A DNA stretch of 64,000 nucleotides, from contig CAYXED010000009.1 in NCBI GenBank assembly GCA_964463965.1, positions 3,909 to 67,908 of the forward strand, written 5' to 3'. Source of the stretch: UBA2166 sp964463965 (GTDB lineage Bacteria; Nitrospirota; Nitrospiria; Nitrospirales; UBA2166). The first letter of the stretch is position 1. Each line of letters starts with the position of its first letter. The position numbers and the translations under genes are program-made. Shown here in pieces: positions 42,779 to 51,442 of the stretch. Under the pieces are notes generated by a model, which was not told the DNA's origin, did no database searches, and saw only the letters and a program-made list of their open reading frames with translations.

Positions 42779-43646
42779 TTTGCTTTTAGTCACTTCTCCA
42801 GCCTTTGCCACGCTGAATGTATTTGCCTGTGAACCAGAATGGAAGTCCCTCATTGAGGCAATCGGTGGTGACCTCGTAAAAGCCTATTCAGCAACGAATG
42901 CCTTTCAAGACTCTCATCACATAGAAGCGCGGCCTTCTTTAATCGCTAAAACGCGCCAGGCAGACCTGATGGTATGTACTGGTGCTGGCCTTGAAATAGG
43001 GTGGCTCCCTTTGCTGCAAAGGCAGTCTGGTAATGCGGCCATTCAAACAACTAAACCAGGATTTTTCTCAGCCACATCTCAGGTAGAACTCCTCGAGGTG
43101 CCCAAAGAGGTTGATCGTGCCCAAGGCGACATTCACGCAAGTGGCAACCCTCATGTTCATTGGGACCCATACCGGATGATCACAATCGCTGAGGCGATCA
43201 CAAAACGTTTGCAAATGCTTGATCCAAAGCACTTCGATGATTATCAGAAAAAACTTGAAACGTTTATTGTAGATTGGAAAACGCATATACGACATTGGGA
43301 AACGGAAGCAATGGGATTGCGCGGGAAGAAAGCGATCGTTTATCACAGGAGCTGGAGTTATTTACTTAACTGGTTAAATGTTGAGGTAGTCGGCAACCTA
43401 GAACCAAAGCCAGGTGTCCCTCCAACCAGTTCACATCTGACGACTTTGGTGAACAAGGCCCGCTCAGATAAACCGGATTATATTTTGATTGCCAATTTCC
43501 AAGACGAAAGAGGTGCTCAATGGCTCAGAGAAAAGATCAATGTTCCAATTCTAAACTTGCCTTTTACGGTCGGCGGAAGTAAGCAAGCGAAGGACTTGGT
43601 CTCACTCTATAGCGAAGTGATTACGGCATTAGTGGAAGCTGAATAA
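42747..43646 (+). CDS. ZnuA-like metal ABC transporter substrate-binding protein
   Basis: ATG at 42747 (GGGAG 6-7 bases upstream) begins a signal peptide ending SPAFA; 299 residues. The family's metal ligands are placed as expected: HHIEARPS (H57/H58), NPHVHWDP (H136/H138) and YHRSWSYLLNWL (H200), with a later acidic residue in NFQDERGAQWL. It captures zinc or manganese in the periplasm for the permease encoded 12 bases downstream. The usual long His-rich loop of ZnuA is short here. The start overlaps the preceding HTH cistron. Confidence 0.9.
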   Translation: MKLFIAIISFNLLLVTSPAFATLNVFACEPEWKSLIEAIGGDLVKAYSATNAFQDSHHIEARPSLIAKTRQADLMVCTGAGLEIGWLPLLQRQSGNAAIQTTKPGFFSATSQVELLEVPKEVDRAQGDIHASGNPHVHWDPYRMITIAEAITKRLQMLDPKHFDDYQKKLETFIVDWKTHIRHWETEAMGLRGKKAIVYHRSWSYLLNWLNVEVVGNLEPKPGVPPTSSHLTTLVNKARSDKPDYILIANFQDERGAQWLREKINVPILNLPFTVGGSKQAKDLVSLYSEVITALVEAE

Positions 43647-43658
43647 GGGACCGTTTTA

Positions 43659-44450
43659 ATGGACCAACTTTTTTTTCAAGCTGAAATACTTTGGCCTGCG
43701 ATGGTTGTAGGCCTGCTTGTTGTGGCAACACATGTTCCTTTGGGAAGGGAAGTTTTTCAGAGGGGCATTATTTTTGTGGACTTGGCTATTGCTCAAATTG
43801 CAGCATTTGGGGTAATCGCGTCGAATACAATAGAGCTCTATGATCATGGCAATCAATCGCACATCCATATTCCGCCAACATTGATTGCAATTGGGACAGC
43901 CATTATGGGTTCTTTATTTCTATACAAACTGAGAAAATTGGAGGTGCGCGTTCAGGAGTCAATTATAGGCATTCTGTTTATACTTGCGGCGACTGGGATT
44001 TTATTGCTCCTATCGGTTCATCCACATGGAGGGGAACAATTAAAGGAGACTCTCATTGGCCAAATTTTATGGCTTCAGGCAAAAGAGCTACTACCGCTTT
44101 TTCTCTCTTATACAGCGATACTTTTCGTTTGGTACACTTTACGAAATAAACTAGGCGAGTGGCTTTTTTATCCACTATTTGCAGTTACCATTACCTTATC
44201 GACTCAAGTTGTTGGGGTCTACTTGGTGTTTGCTAGTTTAATCATTCCGACTTTAGCAACATTCAAACATAGAAACCCCTTAGTAAAAGCATTTGTACTG
44301 GGTGTGATGGGATACGCAACCGGGTTGATATTTTCGGCACTTTTTGATTTTCCAGCCGGAGCCGCTATAGTCTGGTGTTTAGCGCTTATCGCACTGTTCT
44401 ACTATTGTGTGTCAGTGTTGTTGGAAAAAATCAATCACGATAGCATATAG
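43659..44450 (+). CDS. ZnuB-like metal ABC transporter permease
   Basis: A 263-residue membrane protein of the ABC-3 family with about eight spans. Landmarks: VGLLVVATHVPLGREVFQRG at the start, FVDLAIAQIAAFGV (the conserved substrate-channel segment), and VVGVYLVFASLIIPTLAT late in the protein. It transports the metal delivered by the neighbouring binding protein. No ATP-binding (ZnuC) gene is adjacent or anywhere in the window, so the ATPase must be encoded elsewhere or shared. The His-rich segment HGNQSHIHIPP sits in a loop. Confidence 0.9.
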   Translation: MDQLFFQAEILWPAMVVGLLVVATHVPLGREVFQRGIIFVDLAIAQIAAFGVIASNTIELYDHGNQSHIHIPPTLIAIGTAIMGSLFLYKLRKLEVRVQESIIGILFILAATGILLLLSVHPHGGEQLKETLIGQILWLQAKELLPLFLSYTAILFVWYTLRNKLGEWLFYPLFAVTITLSTQVVGVYLVFASLIIPTLATFKHRNPLVKAFVLGVMGYATGLIFSALFDFPAGAAIVWCLALIALFYYCVSVLLEKINHDSI

Positions 44451-44530
44451 ACGGGGTGTACCTAGGTATAGCTTGGAAGGATTCTTTTTGTGATTGGGTG
44501 GAGTGTTTTGTCTGAAGAAGCAAAGCTAAA

Positions 44531-45196
44531 TCAGAAATTGATCAGAATACCGAGTGTAATTGGCCAAAACTTTACGTCAAGTTCTGACTTAGATGAGGGG
44601 ATCATTCCGTAGTAGTAGCCGGATTCTGCATAGAGAGAGAGATTTGGTGCGACAAGGTACTCTGCTCCGAGGCGACTACTAAATACAAGACCTTCATCGT
44701 CTGTTAGTTCGAAGGATTCATTGGTTGAGTTTAAATTATAGCTCCCATATCCGACCCCACCCACACCATAAAAATTAAATTTACGTGGATTGGTTACTCG
44801 GTCCCATAAATACCCCTTACTATTTAGAGAGAACACCGTGCCTTGCGTTGTGCCAAAGTCTGCATCTCCAGGGAAGGCTGCATGTGAGGCTCGTGTAGTA
44901 AAGTCGGCTAGGGTAAACATTCCTTCAAACTCGAGGTCAAAACGTGATGTGATGTTATAGCCGAGTTTGAGGTTTAAGCCGGGGGCGTCACTGGTAGGGA
45001 AAGTTGTCCCATCGACGAAAGTTGATTGTAGGATATCAGTTTCGAGAGTGGGACTAGAAAAGTTACTAACCGCGTATGTAACTCCCAAGGCACCATAAAA
45101 CCCGTCGTTGGGATCAGTAGCGTCTTGGGCGCTTGAGAGCACAGGAAGAGTGATAAAACTAATCAAACATAAGAGAATGAGAGATACTGGTTTCAT
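44531..45196 (-). CDS. Small outer-membrane beta-barrel, paralogue 2 of 3
   Basis: 221 residues with a signal peptide (LILLCLISFITLPVLSSAQ) and the same order of landmarks as 38301 and 45942: DGFYGALGVTYAV, KLGYNITSRFDLEFEGMF, FYGVGGVGYGSYN, RLGAEYLVAPNLSLYAESG and a C-terminal LGILINF with terminal Phe. AGGAAGAG lies 9 bases before the ATG. Convergent with the permease gene. Function unknown; outer-membrane location is well supported by the pattern. Confidence 0.82.
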   Translation of the reverse strand: MKPVSLILLCLISFITLPVLSSAQDATDPNDGFYGALGVTYAVSNFSSPTLETDILQSTFVDGTTFPTSDAPGLNLKLGYNITSRFDLEFEGMFTLADFTTRASHAAFPGDADFGTTQGTVFSLNSKGYLWDRVTNPRKFNFYGVGGVGYGSYNLNSTNESFELTDDEGLVFSSRLGAEYLVAPNLSLYAESGYYYGMIPSSKSELDVKFWPITLGILINF

Positions 45197-45365
45197 CGTC
45201 GTTATCTCTTCCTAGAGAGAGTCAAATTCTACCGAATTCAGTCAGAGAAAGCCAATATGCGTATAAATTTTAGTAACCAAAGTGTTGTGAGTAGGTACAG
45301 CACAATACTGATTATGCGCCCTTTGAATCATCATCAACCAGAAGCATAAACCAGTTTTTATGCCA

Positions 45366-45587
45366 TCAAGTGATTTCAGGACTGTTGCAGGCTCTGATAT
45401 TTCGAACAGCCTCCGCAACGGCGCGTAATTCTCTCTGGATTTCTCCGTGAAACATAATTTTCGAGGGGGTTCCATACTCAGCTGATGCTTGTGGGATCGT
45501 CTGACTAATGTAGGGCAGTGATGCAATGCTGAGTGCGATCAAAGCAAAACCAACGAGAATGGCTTTTGGTGTGGTGAGTGTGGTCAT
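45366..45587 (-). CDS. Small exported protein of unknown function
   Basis: ATG at 45587 with GGAGGAAGG just upstream gives 73 residues: a signal-type segment (AILVGFALIALSIASLPYIS) and a short polar mature part SAEYGTPSKIMFHGEIQREL, then RAVAEAVRNIRACN. The strong ribosome site and signal segment support a real gene. No family recognised. It lies between two small-barrel genes and beside a DUF2892 gene. Confidence 0.6.
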   Translation of the reverse strand: MTTLTTPKAILVGFALIALSIASLPYISQTIPQASAEYGTPSKIMFHGEIQRELRAVAEAVRNIRACNSPEIT

Positions 45588-45673
45588 GCCTTCCTCCTCT
45601 ATTTTCACTTCCACCATGGTAGGCGTCCAAGGTGATTGTTAGTGTTCCCGTTCACTGAGGTCCGGTAAGACTA

Positions 45674-45898
45674 TTATTCTTGAGATGGTGGTTTACATGT
45701 ATTGAGGCCAAGAAGTGCATAGAGTGGGCAGATGGTAACAACCCCTGTGACCAAGCTAACACCTCCCAGCGTATAGAGTGTCCATTGCCATATTTGTGTT
45801 ATGCCTAGTATTTGTGAAAAGTAGCCTAAAACAAGAAGTCCAATACCGCCAACAATTCTCAGTGTGCGATCTGTTGCACCAACGTTACACATTGTCAT
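45674..45898 (-). CDS. DUF2892 / YgaP-type membrane protein
   Basis: A 74-residue protein with the DUF2892 pattern: CNVGATDRTLRIVGGIGLLV, a second membrane segment, and TGVVTICPLYALLGLNTC. The two spans and the CP-Y...NTC end are typical; family members are often fused to or placed beside rhodanese domains. AAAGGAG lies 6 bases before the ATG. No rhodanese is present here. Function unknown. Confidence 0.85.
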   Translation of the reverse strand: MTMCNVGATDRTLRIVGGIGLLVLGYFSQILGITQIWQWTLYTLGGVSLVTGVVTICPLYALLGLNTCKPPSQE

Positions 45899-45941
45899 GA
45901 CGTTCTCCTTTCAGGTAAGAGGTGCCATTGTGGTGGGTATG

Positions 45942-46577
45942 TCAAAAGTTTAGCATCACGCCAGCTTTAATAGGAATAAACGATCTGTCATCAAGGTTGC
46001 CGAGTCCGAGGTAATAAGATATTTCGCTATAAAGGGAGAGGGTGCTTGTGAGAGTATACTCAGCTCCCACGCCGGCGTGTAGCATCAATCCAATACTAGT
46101 TTCGGTTCTAAATGGTTCTTCGAGTTTTCTTTTTTCATTAAAGAGCCCATATCCAGCGCCAACAATCCCATAAGGATGAAACTGACTCTTATTGATGACC
46201 CTGTCAGTAAAATAACCTTTGGCATTCATCGACAGCACGTTGCCCTTAATCCTTTCAAGCTCTTTCACTGTTTGATCTGGTTGCGTGCCTTCAACATTAA
46301 AACCGGCTAAGACAAGAGCATCGAATTCAACATCAAATTGAGAGTTCAGACTGTATCCAAACTTTAGGTTTCCCCCAATGGCATTATTTGCTGAGATAGT
46401 TGTGCCTGTCGGTAGTAGCCCTGTAGTGGTAAAGGGATCAAGGTCAAAACTTTGAACAGCAAATGCTCCACCAAGAGTACCGTAAAATCCTGTCATCGGA
46501 GCTTTTTGTGCTGTTGCTAGGCTTGGTATAGCCATTACCACAAAACTCAAGAAGAGGATGGGGAATAGTGATTTCAT
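45942..46577 (-). CDS. Small outer-membrane beta-barrel, paralogue 3 of 3
   Basis: 211 residues; signal peptide ending SLATA, then MTGFYGTLGGAFAVQSFDLD, KFGYSLNSQFDVEFDALVLA, PYGIVGAGYGLFN, GVGAEYTLTSTLSLYSEIS and a terminal IKAGVMLNF with Phe. It is closest by eye to the copy at 38301 (NLDDRSFIPIKAG versus DLDDMSLIPITAG). AAGGAGG lies upstream of the ATG. The three copies are ordered around the metal locus, all on the minus strand. Function unknown. Confidence 0.83.
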   Translation of the reverse strand: MKSLFPILFLSFVVMAIPSLATAQKAPMTGFYGTLGGAFAVQSFDLDPFTTTGLLPTGTTISANNAIGGNLKFGYSLNSQFDVEFDALVLAGFNVEGTQPDQTVKELERIKGNVLSMNAKGYFTDRVINKSQFHPYGIVGAGYGLFNEKRKLEEPFRTETSIGLMLHAGVGAEYTLTSTLSLYSEISYYLGLGNLDDRSFIPIKAGVMLNF

Positions 46578-46742
46578 TGTGGTCCTCCTTTTGATGATTG
46601 TTATCCTGAATTTTCCACAAATTCATGATTGCGGAATTTAAACAACATATATAACTGTAGCAAGATCTATCAGATTTTTCTTCATGTTCTGAATACTACT
46701 CTTCTTCGATCAATCGTTCAAATATAGGGTGCCCAGGGGCAA

Positions 46743-48635
46743 TTATGCTTTTTCAAAGAGGGCATTAAGAGACGTATTTTCTAGGAGTGTGATGGTACAG
46801 GGGGCCGTCCCAAAACATTTGCTGCCACGCCAGCCAGAGAAAGCAAACCCAGGTGAGGGAAAAGCTGTAAGAGTGATACGGGTTCCCGCGTCGAAGGCGG
46901 CTTCACATGTGTTTCCACAGAGAATCCCTCTTGGGGTGCTGGTCACGTTGCCAGTTCCGGTGATAGCCATACTCAAGCGGATCTGAGGCACGGGTTGTTG
47001 TGGAAGAGTTGTTGGTGACGGAGGGTTGGGTGGAAGAGGAAGAGTTGTTGGTGACGGAGGTTTGGGTGTTTGGGGGATGGTATCTGTAGTTGGTGATTGT
47101 GGAGGCGTAATCTTGCGTGGCGCGGAGTCAATGTTGAGTGTGTATGGGCCAAGCCGAGATCCCGGTATAATTGTGATATCAGTCAGTAGAGGACGCGAAT
47201 ATGTAAAGGTACATGTTTCTGGCATTACGTTGGTGATACAGGATCCGAATTGCTCACCTGTTAATCCGTCAGCTACAAGGAGATCAAAATTATTTGAGGT
47301 AGCATGGGTGAGTGTCAATCGTACAGTTTGAGCATCTTTCACTTTCAGGCGATACACATCGCGATCGCCGGGAAAGTTTATTGCTCCTCGGATGCGGATG
47401 CTATCGTTGGGACGAATCCCTCCTGCGTTGATGGGACCCACCTGTTCTTGTTCTGTGAGTAAGGTGTCTTTCACACTCTCGCGCTGTGGAATCTGTTCGA
47501 CGATGATGTTATTGAGTTCATCGGTTTCTTCAATCACTTCCGTGTGATCAATCGAAACGACAATAAAGAGATTCATCATCGCCTCAAGGTTTTTGAATTT
47601 CAGTTTAGCTGCGGTATTGGTTCTGATATTTTCATCAATGCAACGTTGGGTTAGCAGTTTGTCGTTGAGGTCTAAAATGATATCGCGTGAGAGGAAGACG
47701 CTTGCCATAATGCATTGATTTGGCAGTGGGCCTCCTAGTTGTGTAAAGGCAAGCTTGAGAACCAGTACATCGCCTGAGTTCTTGATCTTATGTTTCAGTT
47801 TTTTAAGCGTTCCACTAAGGTCAAGAGGGAGGGTCGTGGGTATTGGTAGTGGGATGGGAGTTTGTGCTACAGGGGGGGGTAATGGTAATGGAGTCGTGGA
47901 GGTTGAAGGTGGAGTAGCCGACTCGGTTAGGAGGGGGAACTTTACTGCATGGGCCCCGGCAATATCATCCGGTTGGATCGTGTCTATCGCGTCTCCAAGG
48001 GTATCAGATGACTTCATGATGCTGATTACATTTTGGCCATGCTGATCAGGATGATCAAGTCCCATGGAATGCCCAACTTCGTGAATTGCGACACGAAGAA
48101 AATCGAGGAGAAGGCCTCCTTCTTCTGCTCGTTGTGTGGGCCCTGGGTAAGCATTCCACGCTGTTCTTGAATTGAAGAGAATATCTGTTTCATAGTCTCG
48201 TGATCTTGCTCCATCAACAGACCCATCAGGGTTTCTTACCTCTATCCATCGTGCAATGTTCATTCCTACAGTATCTCCCCAATCTAGACCACATTGAGAT
48301 GGCGTGAGGACTACGGTACTGAAACCATCCATCTGGCACCAATCACGGTCTTGTGGAGTTTCTAGACTACTAAAGAAATTATGATCGGGTAGATGTCCAA
48401 CACCTACATCATTCCATGCAGTTATGGCACGTTCGAGTAATAACGCGAAGCTTGTGTCCCCATAGCCGCTTGTTGGATTTGTATTAGTCGGGAGTAGATT
48501 GTTTAGTACAACGCGATTCCCTGGTGTGGGAGGTGTTAATACAAAGGAGTGTGCCGAATTTTGTACGTTGACCATGATGATGCATGTTGCGAGTGTAGCT
48601 ATAATCCAGTGGTATTGGGTTTTAGGGGTGCTCAT
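46743..48635 (-). CDS. Exported matrixin-like metalloprotease with CARDB, PPC and InlB-type domains
   Basis: ATG at 48635 overlaps the stop of the upstream gene (ATGA). After a signal peptide (to about residue 30), the catalytic domain holds VAIHEVGHSMGLDHPDQHG: H185, E186, H189 and H195 fit HExxHxxGxxH of matrixins (M10), with ISIMKS as the likely Met-turn. A Pro-rich linker leads to a CARDB domain (DLSGTLKKLKHKI to EETDELNNI), a PPC-like domain (INFPGDRDVYRLKV, SNNFDLLVADG), a Pro/Ser/Thr linker with repeated PPSPTTLP, and one divergent InlB-type repeat (CGNTCEAAF, FSGWRGSKC). 630 residues. Probably a cell-surface or secreted endopeptidase; substrate unknown. Confidence 0.88.
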   Translation of the reverse strand: MSTPKTQYHWIIATLATCIIMVNVQNSAHSFVLTPPTPGNRVVLNNLLPTNTNPTSGYGDTSFALLLERAITAWNDVGVGHLPDHNFFSSLETPQDRDWCQMDGFSTVVLTPSQCGLDWGDTVGMNIARWIEVRNPDGSVDGARSRDYETDILFNSRTAWNAYPGPTQRAEEGGLLLDFLRVAIHEVGHSMGLDHPDQHGQNVISIMKSSDTLGDAIDTIQPDDIAGAHAVKFPLLTESATPPSTSTTPLPLPPPVAQTPIPLPIPTTLPLDLSGTLKKLKHKIKNSGDVLVLKLAFTQLGGPLPNQCIMASVFLSRDIILDLNDKLLTQRCIDENIRTNTAAKLKFKNLEAMMNLFIVVSIDHTEVIEETDELNNIIVEQIPQRESVKDTLLTEQEQVGPINAGGIRPNDSIRIRGAINFPGDRDVYRLKVKDAQTVRLTLTHATSNNFDLLVADGLTGEQFGSCITNVMPETCTFTYSRPLLTDITIIPGSRLGPYTLNIDSAPRKITPPQSPTTDTIPQTPKPPSPTTLPLPPNPPSPTTLPQQPVPQIRLSMAITGTGNVTSTPRGILCGNTCEAAFDAGTRITLTAFPSPGFAFSGWRGSKCFGTAPCTITLLENTSLNALFEKA

Positions 48636-49270
48636 GGGGAGAGCCTATCCTTGACCTCGTCTAGAAATTGAGAAAGTGATAATGGCGTGTTGTTGCGGCG
48701 TTGCGTGCGTGGTGGCGCTCCATGGTGTTTCTGGGGGTGGAGGGAAGGCTCGGTCACCACTGTGTCATTTTTTCCAATGCCGACAACAAGGCGACCATCG
48801 GATGCAACAAGGACTTCGGTTTTCGTATCAGGATCTTGGTGGACGCGGAATTGCCCTTGCGCGACGCCTACAAGAGGAAACATTATGGTTCCATTGCCTT
48901 TTATAAACAGGGTGTATGTCACTCCACGTTGGAACGTTGGTGCTCCATGGACTTTCATGTGTTTGCCATCTACTACCCCACCAAGCATTTGTAGTGGGTA
49001 GGAAGCTTCGTTGTGCTCACCTTTCACCACTTCTCGAATGTGGAGCCAGACATCGGTGACAATGAGGCCGTCGGTGAGTATTCTTCCGTGCATCTCTTGC
49101 ACGGTACCAACAAGGATTAAGTCTGCTTCTGCAATCAAGGCGGAGAATTTTTTGTCTTTTGCTACCAACGCAAGGCTTGGTGAGGAAACAAGCGTGAGAA
49201 GAAAGATTAAGGTTGCCAGAACTATTTTAGTCTGTAGGCGGGGAATATAATGGGCTAGATCATAGCGCAT
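48632..49270 (-). CDS. Exported protein of unknown function, partner of the matrixin-like protease
   Basis: A 212-residue protein with a signal segment (KIVLATLIFLLTLVSSPSLA). The mature domain has the pattern ALIAEADLILVGTVQEMHGR, DVWLHIREVVKGEH and GVTYTLFIKGNG, a small beta-barrel found upstream of matrixin-like proteases in other bacteria (recollection). The C-terminal tail is His/Arg/Pro-rich. Its stop codon overlaps the protease start, so the two are translated together. It could bind the protease's pro-form, but nothing in the sequence proves this. Confidence 0.72.
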   Translation of the reverse strand: MRYDLAHYIPRLQTKIVLATLIFLLTLVSSPSLALVAKDKKFSALIAEADLILVGTVQEMHGRILTDGLIVTDVWLHIREVVKGEHNEASYPLQMLGGVVDGKHMKVHGAPTFQRGVTYTLFIKGNGTIMFPLVGVAQGQFRVHQDPDTKTEVLVASDGRLVVGIGKNDTVVTEPSLHPQKHHGAPPRTQRRNNTPLSLSQFLDEVKDRLSP

Positions 49271-49324
49271 GAGTTATGCCTCACAGAGTGTTTAGTTCCA
49301 ACAATATCTTTAGGCTGCAAGCTA

Positions 49325-49588
49325 TTATGCTAGACGTTTTGAAAGAGTATTGTATATCCAGGCAAAGAAGAAAGTAGCTACCCCTCCATCGATAGCCCCC
49401 CAGAAAAGTCCAATAGTGCTTCCAAGTGGGGTGACGGTGTATCCCATGTAGGCAAGCCCTAACCAGTTTTCGAATTGATTCACATGTTCTGGGCTGCCAA
49501 AGGCGAGAACCCACCAGGTCATAAAAAAGACGCTGCCCCCCCAGATGAAAGCAGCAGTAATAGAAAAGGCCTTAATATTAAACAGCAT
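49325..49588 (-). CDS. Small membrane protein of the phage-holin-like family
   Basis: The ATG at 49588 is chosen because GAAGGAG lies 6 bases upstream; the longer frame to 49732 has no such site. The 87-residue product has three membrane segments and the pattern NIKAFSITAAFIWGGSVFF, then GYTVTPLGSTIGLFWGAIDG and FFFAWIYNTLS, matching a family annotated as bacteriophage holin but found widely in non-phage settings. No phage gene is near. Function uncertain. Confidence 0.78.
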   Translation of the reverse strand: MLFNIKAFSITAAFIWGGSVFFMTWWVLAFGSPEHVNQFENWLGLAYMGYTVTPLGSTIGLFWGAIDGGVATFFFAWIYNTLSKRLA

Positions 49589-49898
49589 ACGTTCTCCTTC
49601 AATTTTGTGATTTTTGCCTGGATTCTTATTAAAAAATACTACTGCAAGCAGCATTATAAGTAGTAGTACAAGCATTACTACTAGTCCAGGATGGATGATC
49701 GAGCTGCGAATAATCATGGGGCCTATGCTCAAGGATTTAAATGTTGAGTTGACGGCGTACCCGCATGTTTGCCTGTCAATGTAAAATGCTACGCCTATCT
49801 CTCGCAGAGGTCAAACAAAGGACCTGTGTCCTTCATCAAGAGTCAATGGGATTTCAATGAGTTAACGGGTTACACGCGCCTCCTTCTTTGTTCAGTTT
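49589..49898. other. Intergenic region, 310 bases
   Basis: No gene seen beyond the spurious upstream extension of the holin-like frame. The hairpin AAGGAC-ctgt-GTCCTT lies at 49818-49833 and is followed on the minus strand by TGTTTG. It could end the transcript of the leftward M23-like gene, which stops about 65 bases before it. Evidence for termination is modest. Confidence 0.45.
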
Positions 49899-50783
49899 TT
49901 ATGGAAGAATGTCCACGGCAATAGGTTCAAAGGGGTTTTCAGTTGGACTTAATCTATAACCCATGCATGCGGGGAGCCTATTCTCGGGGCTTCCATCAAC
50001 CCCTCGAGTGCTAAACTTGCTATGAAATATTTCTACGATCTGGGTAGTAAAAATAGCAGGAGCCAAGAATGCTGAACCGTGATTCATGTGGAAATGGATA
50101 TGTGCGTTGTTGCTGCCGGTATCCGGTGGTAAATAAAAATATGCAATGATCTGGCCCTTGGTAACCACATCACCTGATTGAACTAAAATATAGGGTTTGT
50201 AAAACTCTGAGTCATTGGGGTTAATAAATGGTTCAATACTATATAGAAGATTAACATTTTGACCATTTTTTGTTGCCACTGTTAGTGATACTCCATATCG
50301 ATAATTGTCGCCGACAGGAAAATATGTGTCGATATGATCAATGATTCCATCTGTGACTGCATAGATGGGAGGGTAGTTGGTGGGAATATTAATGCCATCT
50401 TTTGGCCAGGCATTATCAGCATTGTTTAGGTAGAGATGTCCTCCTGCATGAGGATTGATGCTATTGAGCCCTCGAAAACAGTGGCCATCAATGAGCAGAC
50501 TAAAGTCCATAAGAAACTGATCGCTGGGTGTACTTAAAAACGATGAAATATCAGGAATTTCAAGGTCTTTTGCAGAGGACGTTGGGGTTGTTCCACTTTC
50601 GAGTACGGTGCTCCCAGTCGTATTGTCTTGAGATACTGGGATTATTTCATTTTCGAGTACATCGCCTTCAGTCGTATTATCTTGAAATATTGAGGTTACG
50701 CGATCGTCGACTCCACAGCTATTTATGGTGAGCGTACAGAGTATTCCAATGCAATACAGCATATAAGGGGGGTTTTTGATCAT
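49899..50783 (-). CDS. Lipoprotein with M23/LytM-like peptidase fold
   Basis: 294 residues. A lipoprotein signal ends TINSC (C23). An imperfect repeat follows (SQDNTTGSTVLES and FQDNTTEGDVLEN), a Ser/Thr-rich linker, and then an LytM/M23-like domain: INPHAGGHLYLNN, YAVTDGIIDHIDTY, VQSGDVVTKGQIIAYF and NAHIHFHM with H228, H230 and H232. The HxH and the preceding His/Asp segment resemble the M23 zinc site, but the spacing of HxxxD is unusual, so activity is not certain. If active it would cut peptidoglycan peptides or other glycine-rich peptides. It appears to be a single-gene unit. Confidence 0.68.
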   Translation of the reverse strand: MIKNPPYMLYCIGILCTLTINSCGVDDRVTSIFQDNTTEGDVLENEIIPVSQDNTTGSTVLESGTTPTSSAKDLEIPDISSFLSTPSDQFLMDFSLLIDGHCFRGLNSINPHAGGHLYLNNADNAWPKDGINIPTNYPPIYAVTDGIIDHIDTYFPVGDNYRYGVSLTVATKNGQNVNLLYSIEPFINPNDSEFYKPYILVQSGDVVTKGQIIAYFYLPPDTGSNNAHIHFHMNHGSAFLAPAIFTTQIVEIFHSKFSTRGVDGSPENRLPACMGYRLSPTENPFEPIAVDILP

Positions 50784-50891
50784 TTGTTGTCCTTTGGAGT
50801 ATGGTTTTGTAGTACCAGTCGGTACGTGATTAAGATATTAAGAAATTACCCGTTAGTATTGGCTTTTGAGATTTTTATCAAGATCCATATT

Positions 50892-51398
50892 TTAAAACGA
50901 TTCTTCAGTCTGTTGTATGGGTGTCGATGCGCTTCCTGACCATGCTGAGGCACACGTTTCATCGCCTGTATCAAAGGTAAAAGCTAACGTTTTGTTATTT
51001 TCAGTCGCTGTGACATTTGATCTGAAAATTGAATTGAGAGGGCCTAGGGTTATGACAGCTGTAAAGGATGTCTGTGAAAAAATAATATCATCCATGCTGT
51101 ATTGAAGTGTATCGTTTCCCAAAACACTCTCACCCTCTGAGGTAAGAACAAGTGTTCCTCGTCCTTGAGGCCGAATATTTACTGCTGTGTCCCAAAGAAA
51201 AGTTTCTCCTGTAAAGGTTGTGTCAATAGGGCATGCCGTGATGATTTCGATGGCTGTTCCAGTATAGGTTCCGACAATGTCGGTAAGTGTTAAACCTGTT
51301 GCTGGAGGTTGGGTATTAGTTCCATCACCACATGCGGAAGTGAGGATGGAGACAGTGAGTAGTGTAAGCAATGTAGCTAATCCTTTGAGTCGATTCAT
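50892..51398 (-). CDS. Small lipoprotein of unknown function
   Basis: 168 residues with a lipoprotein signal ending LTSAC (C23) and a beta-rich mature domain starting TDIVGTYTGTAIEII, with VNIRPQGRGTLVLTSEGE and TLAFTFDTGDETC. Two Cys beyond the lipobox may pair. It resembles lipocalin-like or META-like small lipoproteins in outline only. No family named. It lies between the M23-like gene and a Sel1 lipoprotein gene. Confidence 0.65.
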   Translation of the reverse strand: MNRLKGLATLLTLLTVSILTSACGDGTNTQPPATGLTLTDIVGTYTGTAIEIITACPIDTTFTGETFLWDTAVNIRPQGRGTLVLTSEGESVLGNDTLQYSMDDIIFSQTSFTAVITLGPLNSIFRSNVTATENNKTLAFTFDTGDETCASAWSGSASTPIQQTEESF

Positions 51399-51442
51399 CC
51401 ATATACTCCGTCTTTGAGGTCTTTAATCTTGCGCGGCTGTCA

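Noticed and set aside
45242..45526. A 94-codon leftward frame near the DUF2892 gene
   Set aside because: It has no ribosome site and overlaps the small exported protein gene at 45366-45587, which has both a strong site and a signal segment.
49589..49732. A longer N-terminus for the holin-like protein
   Set aside because: The ATG at 49588 has a strong GAAGGAG site and matches the family length.
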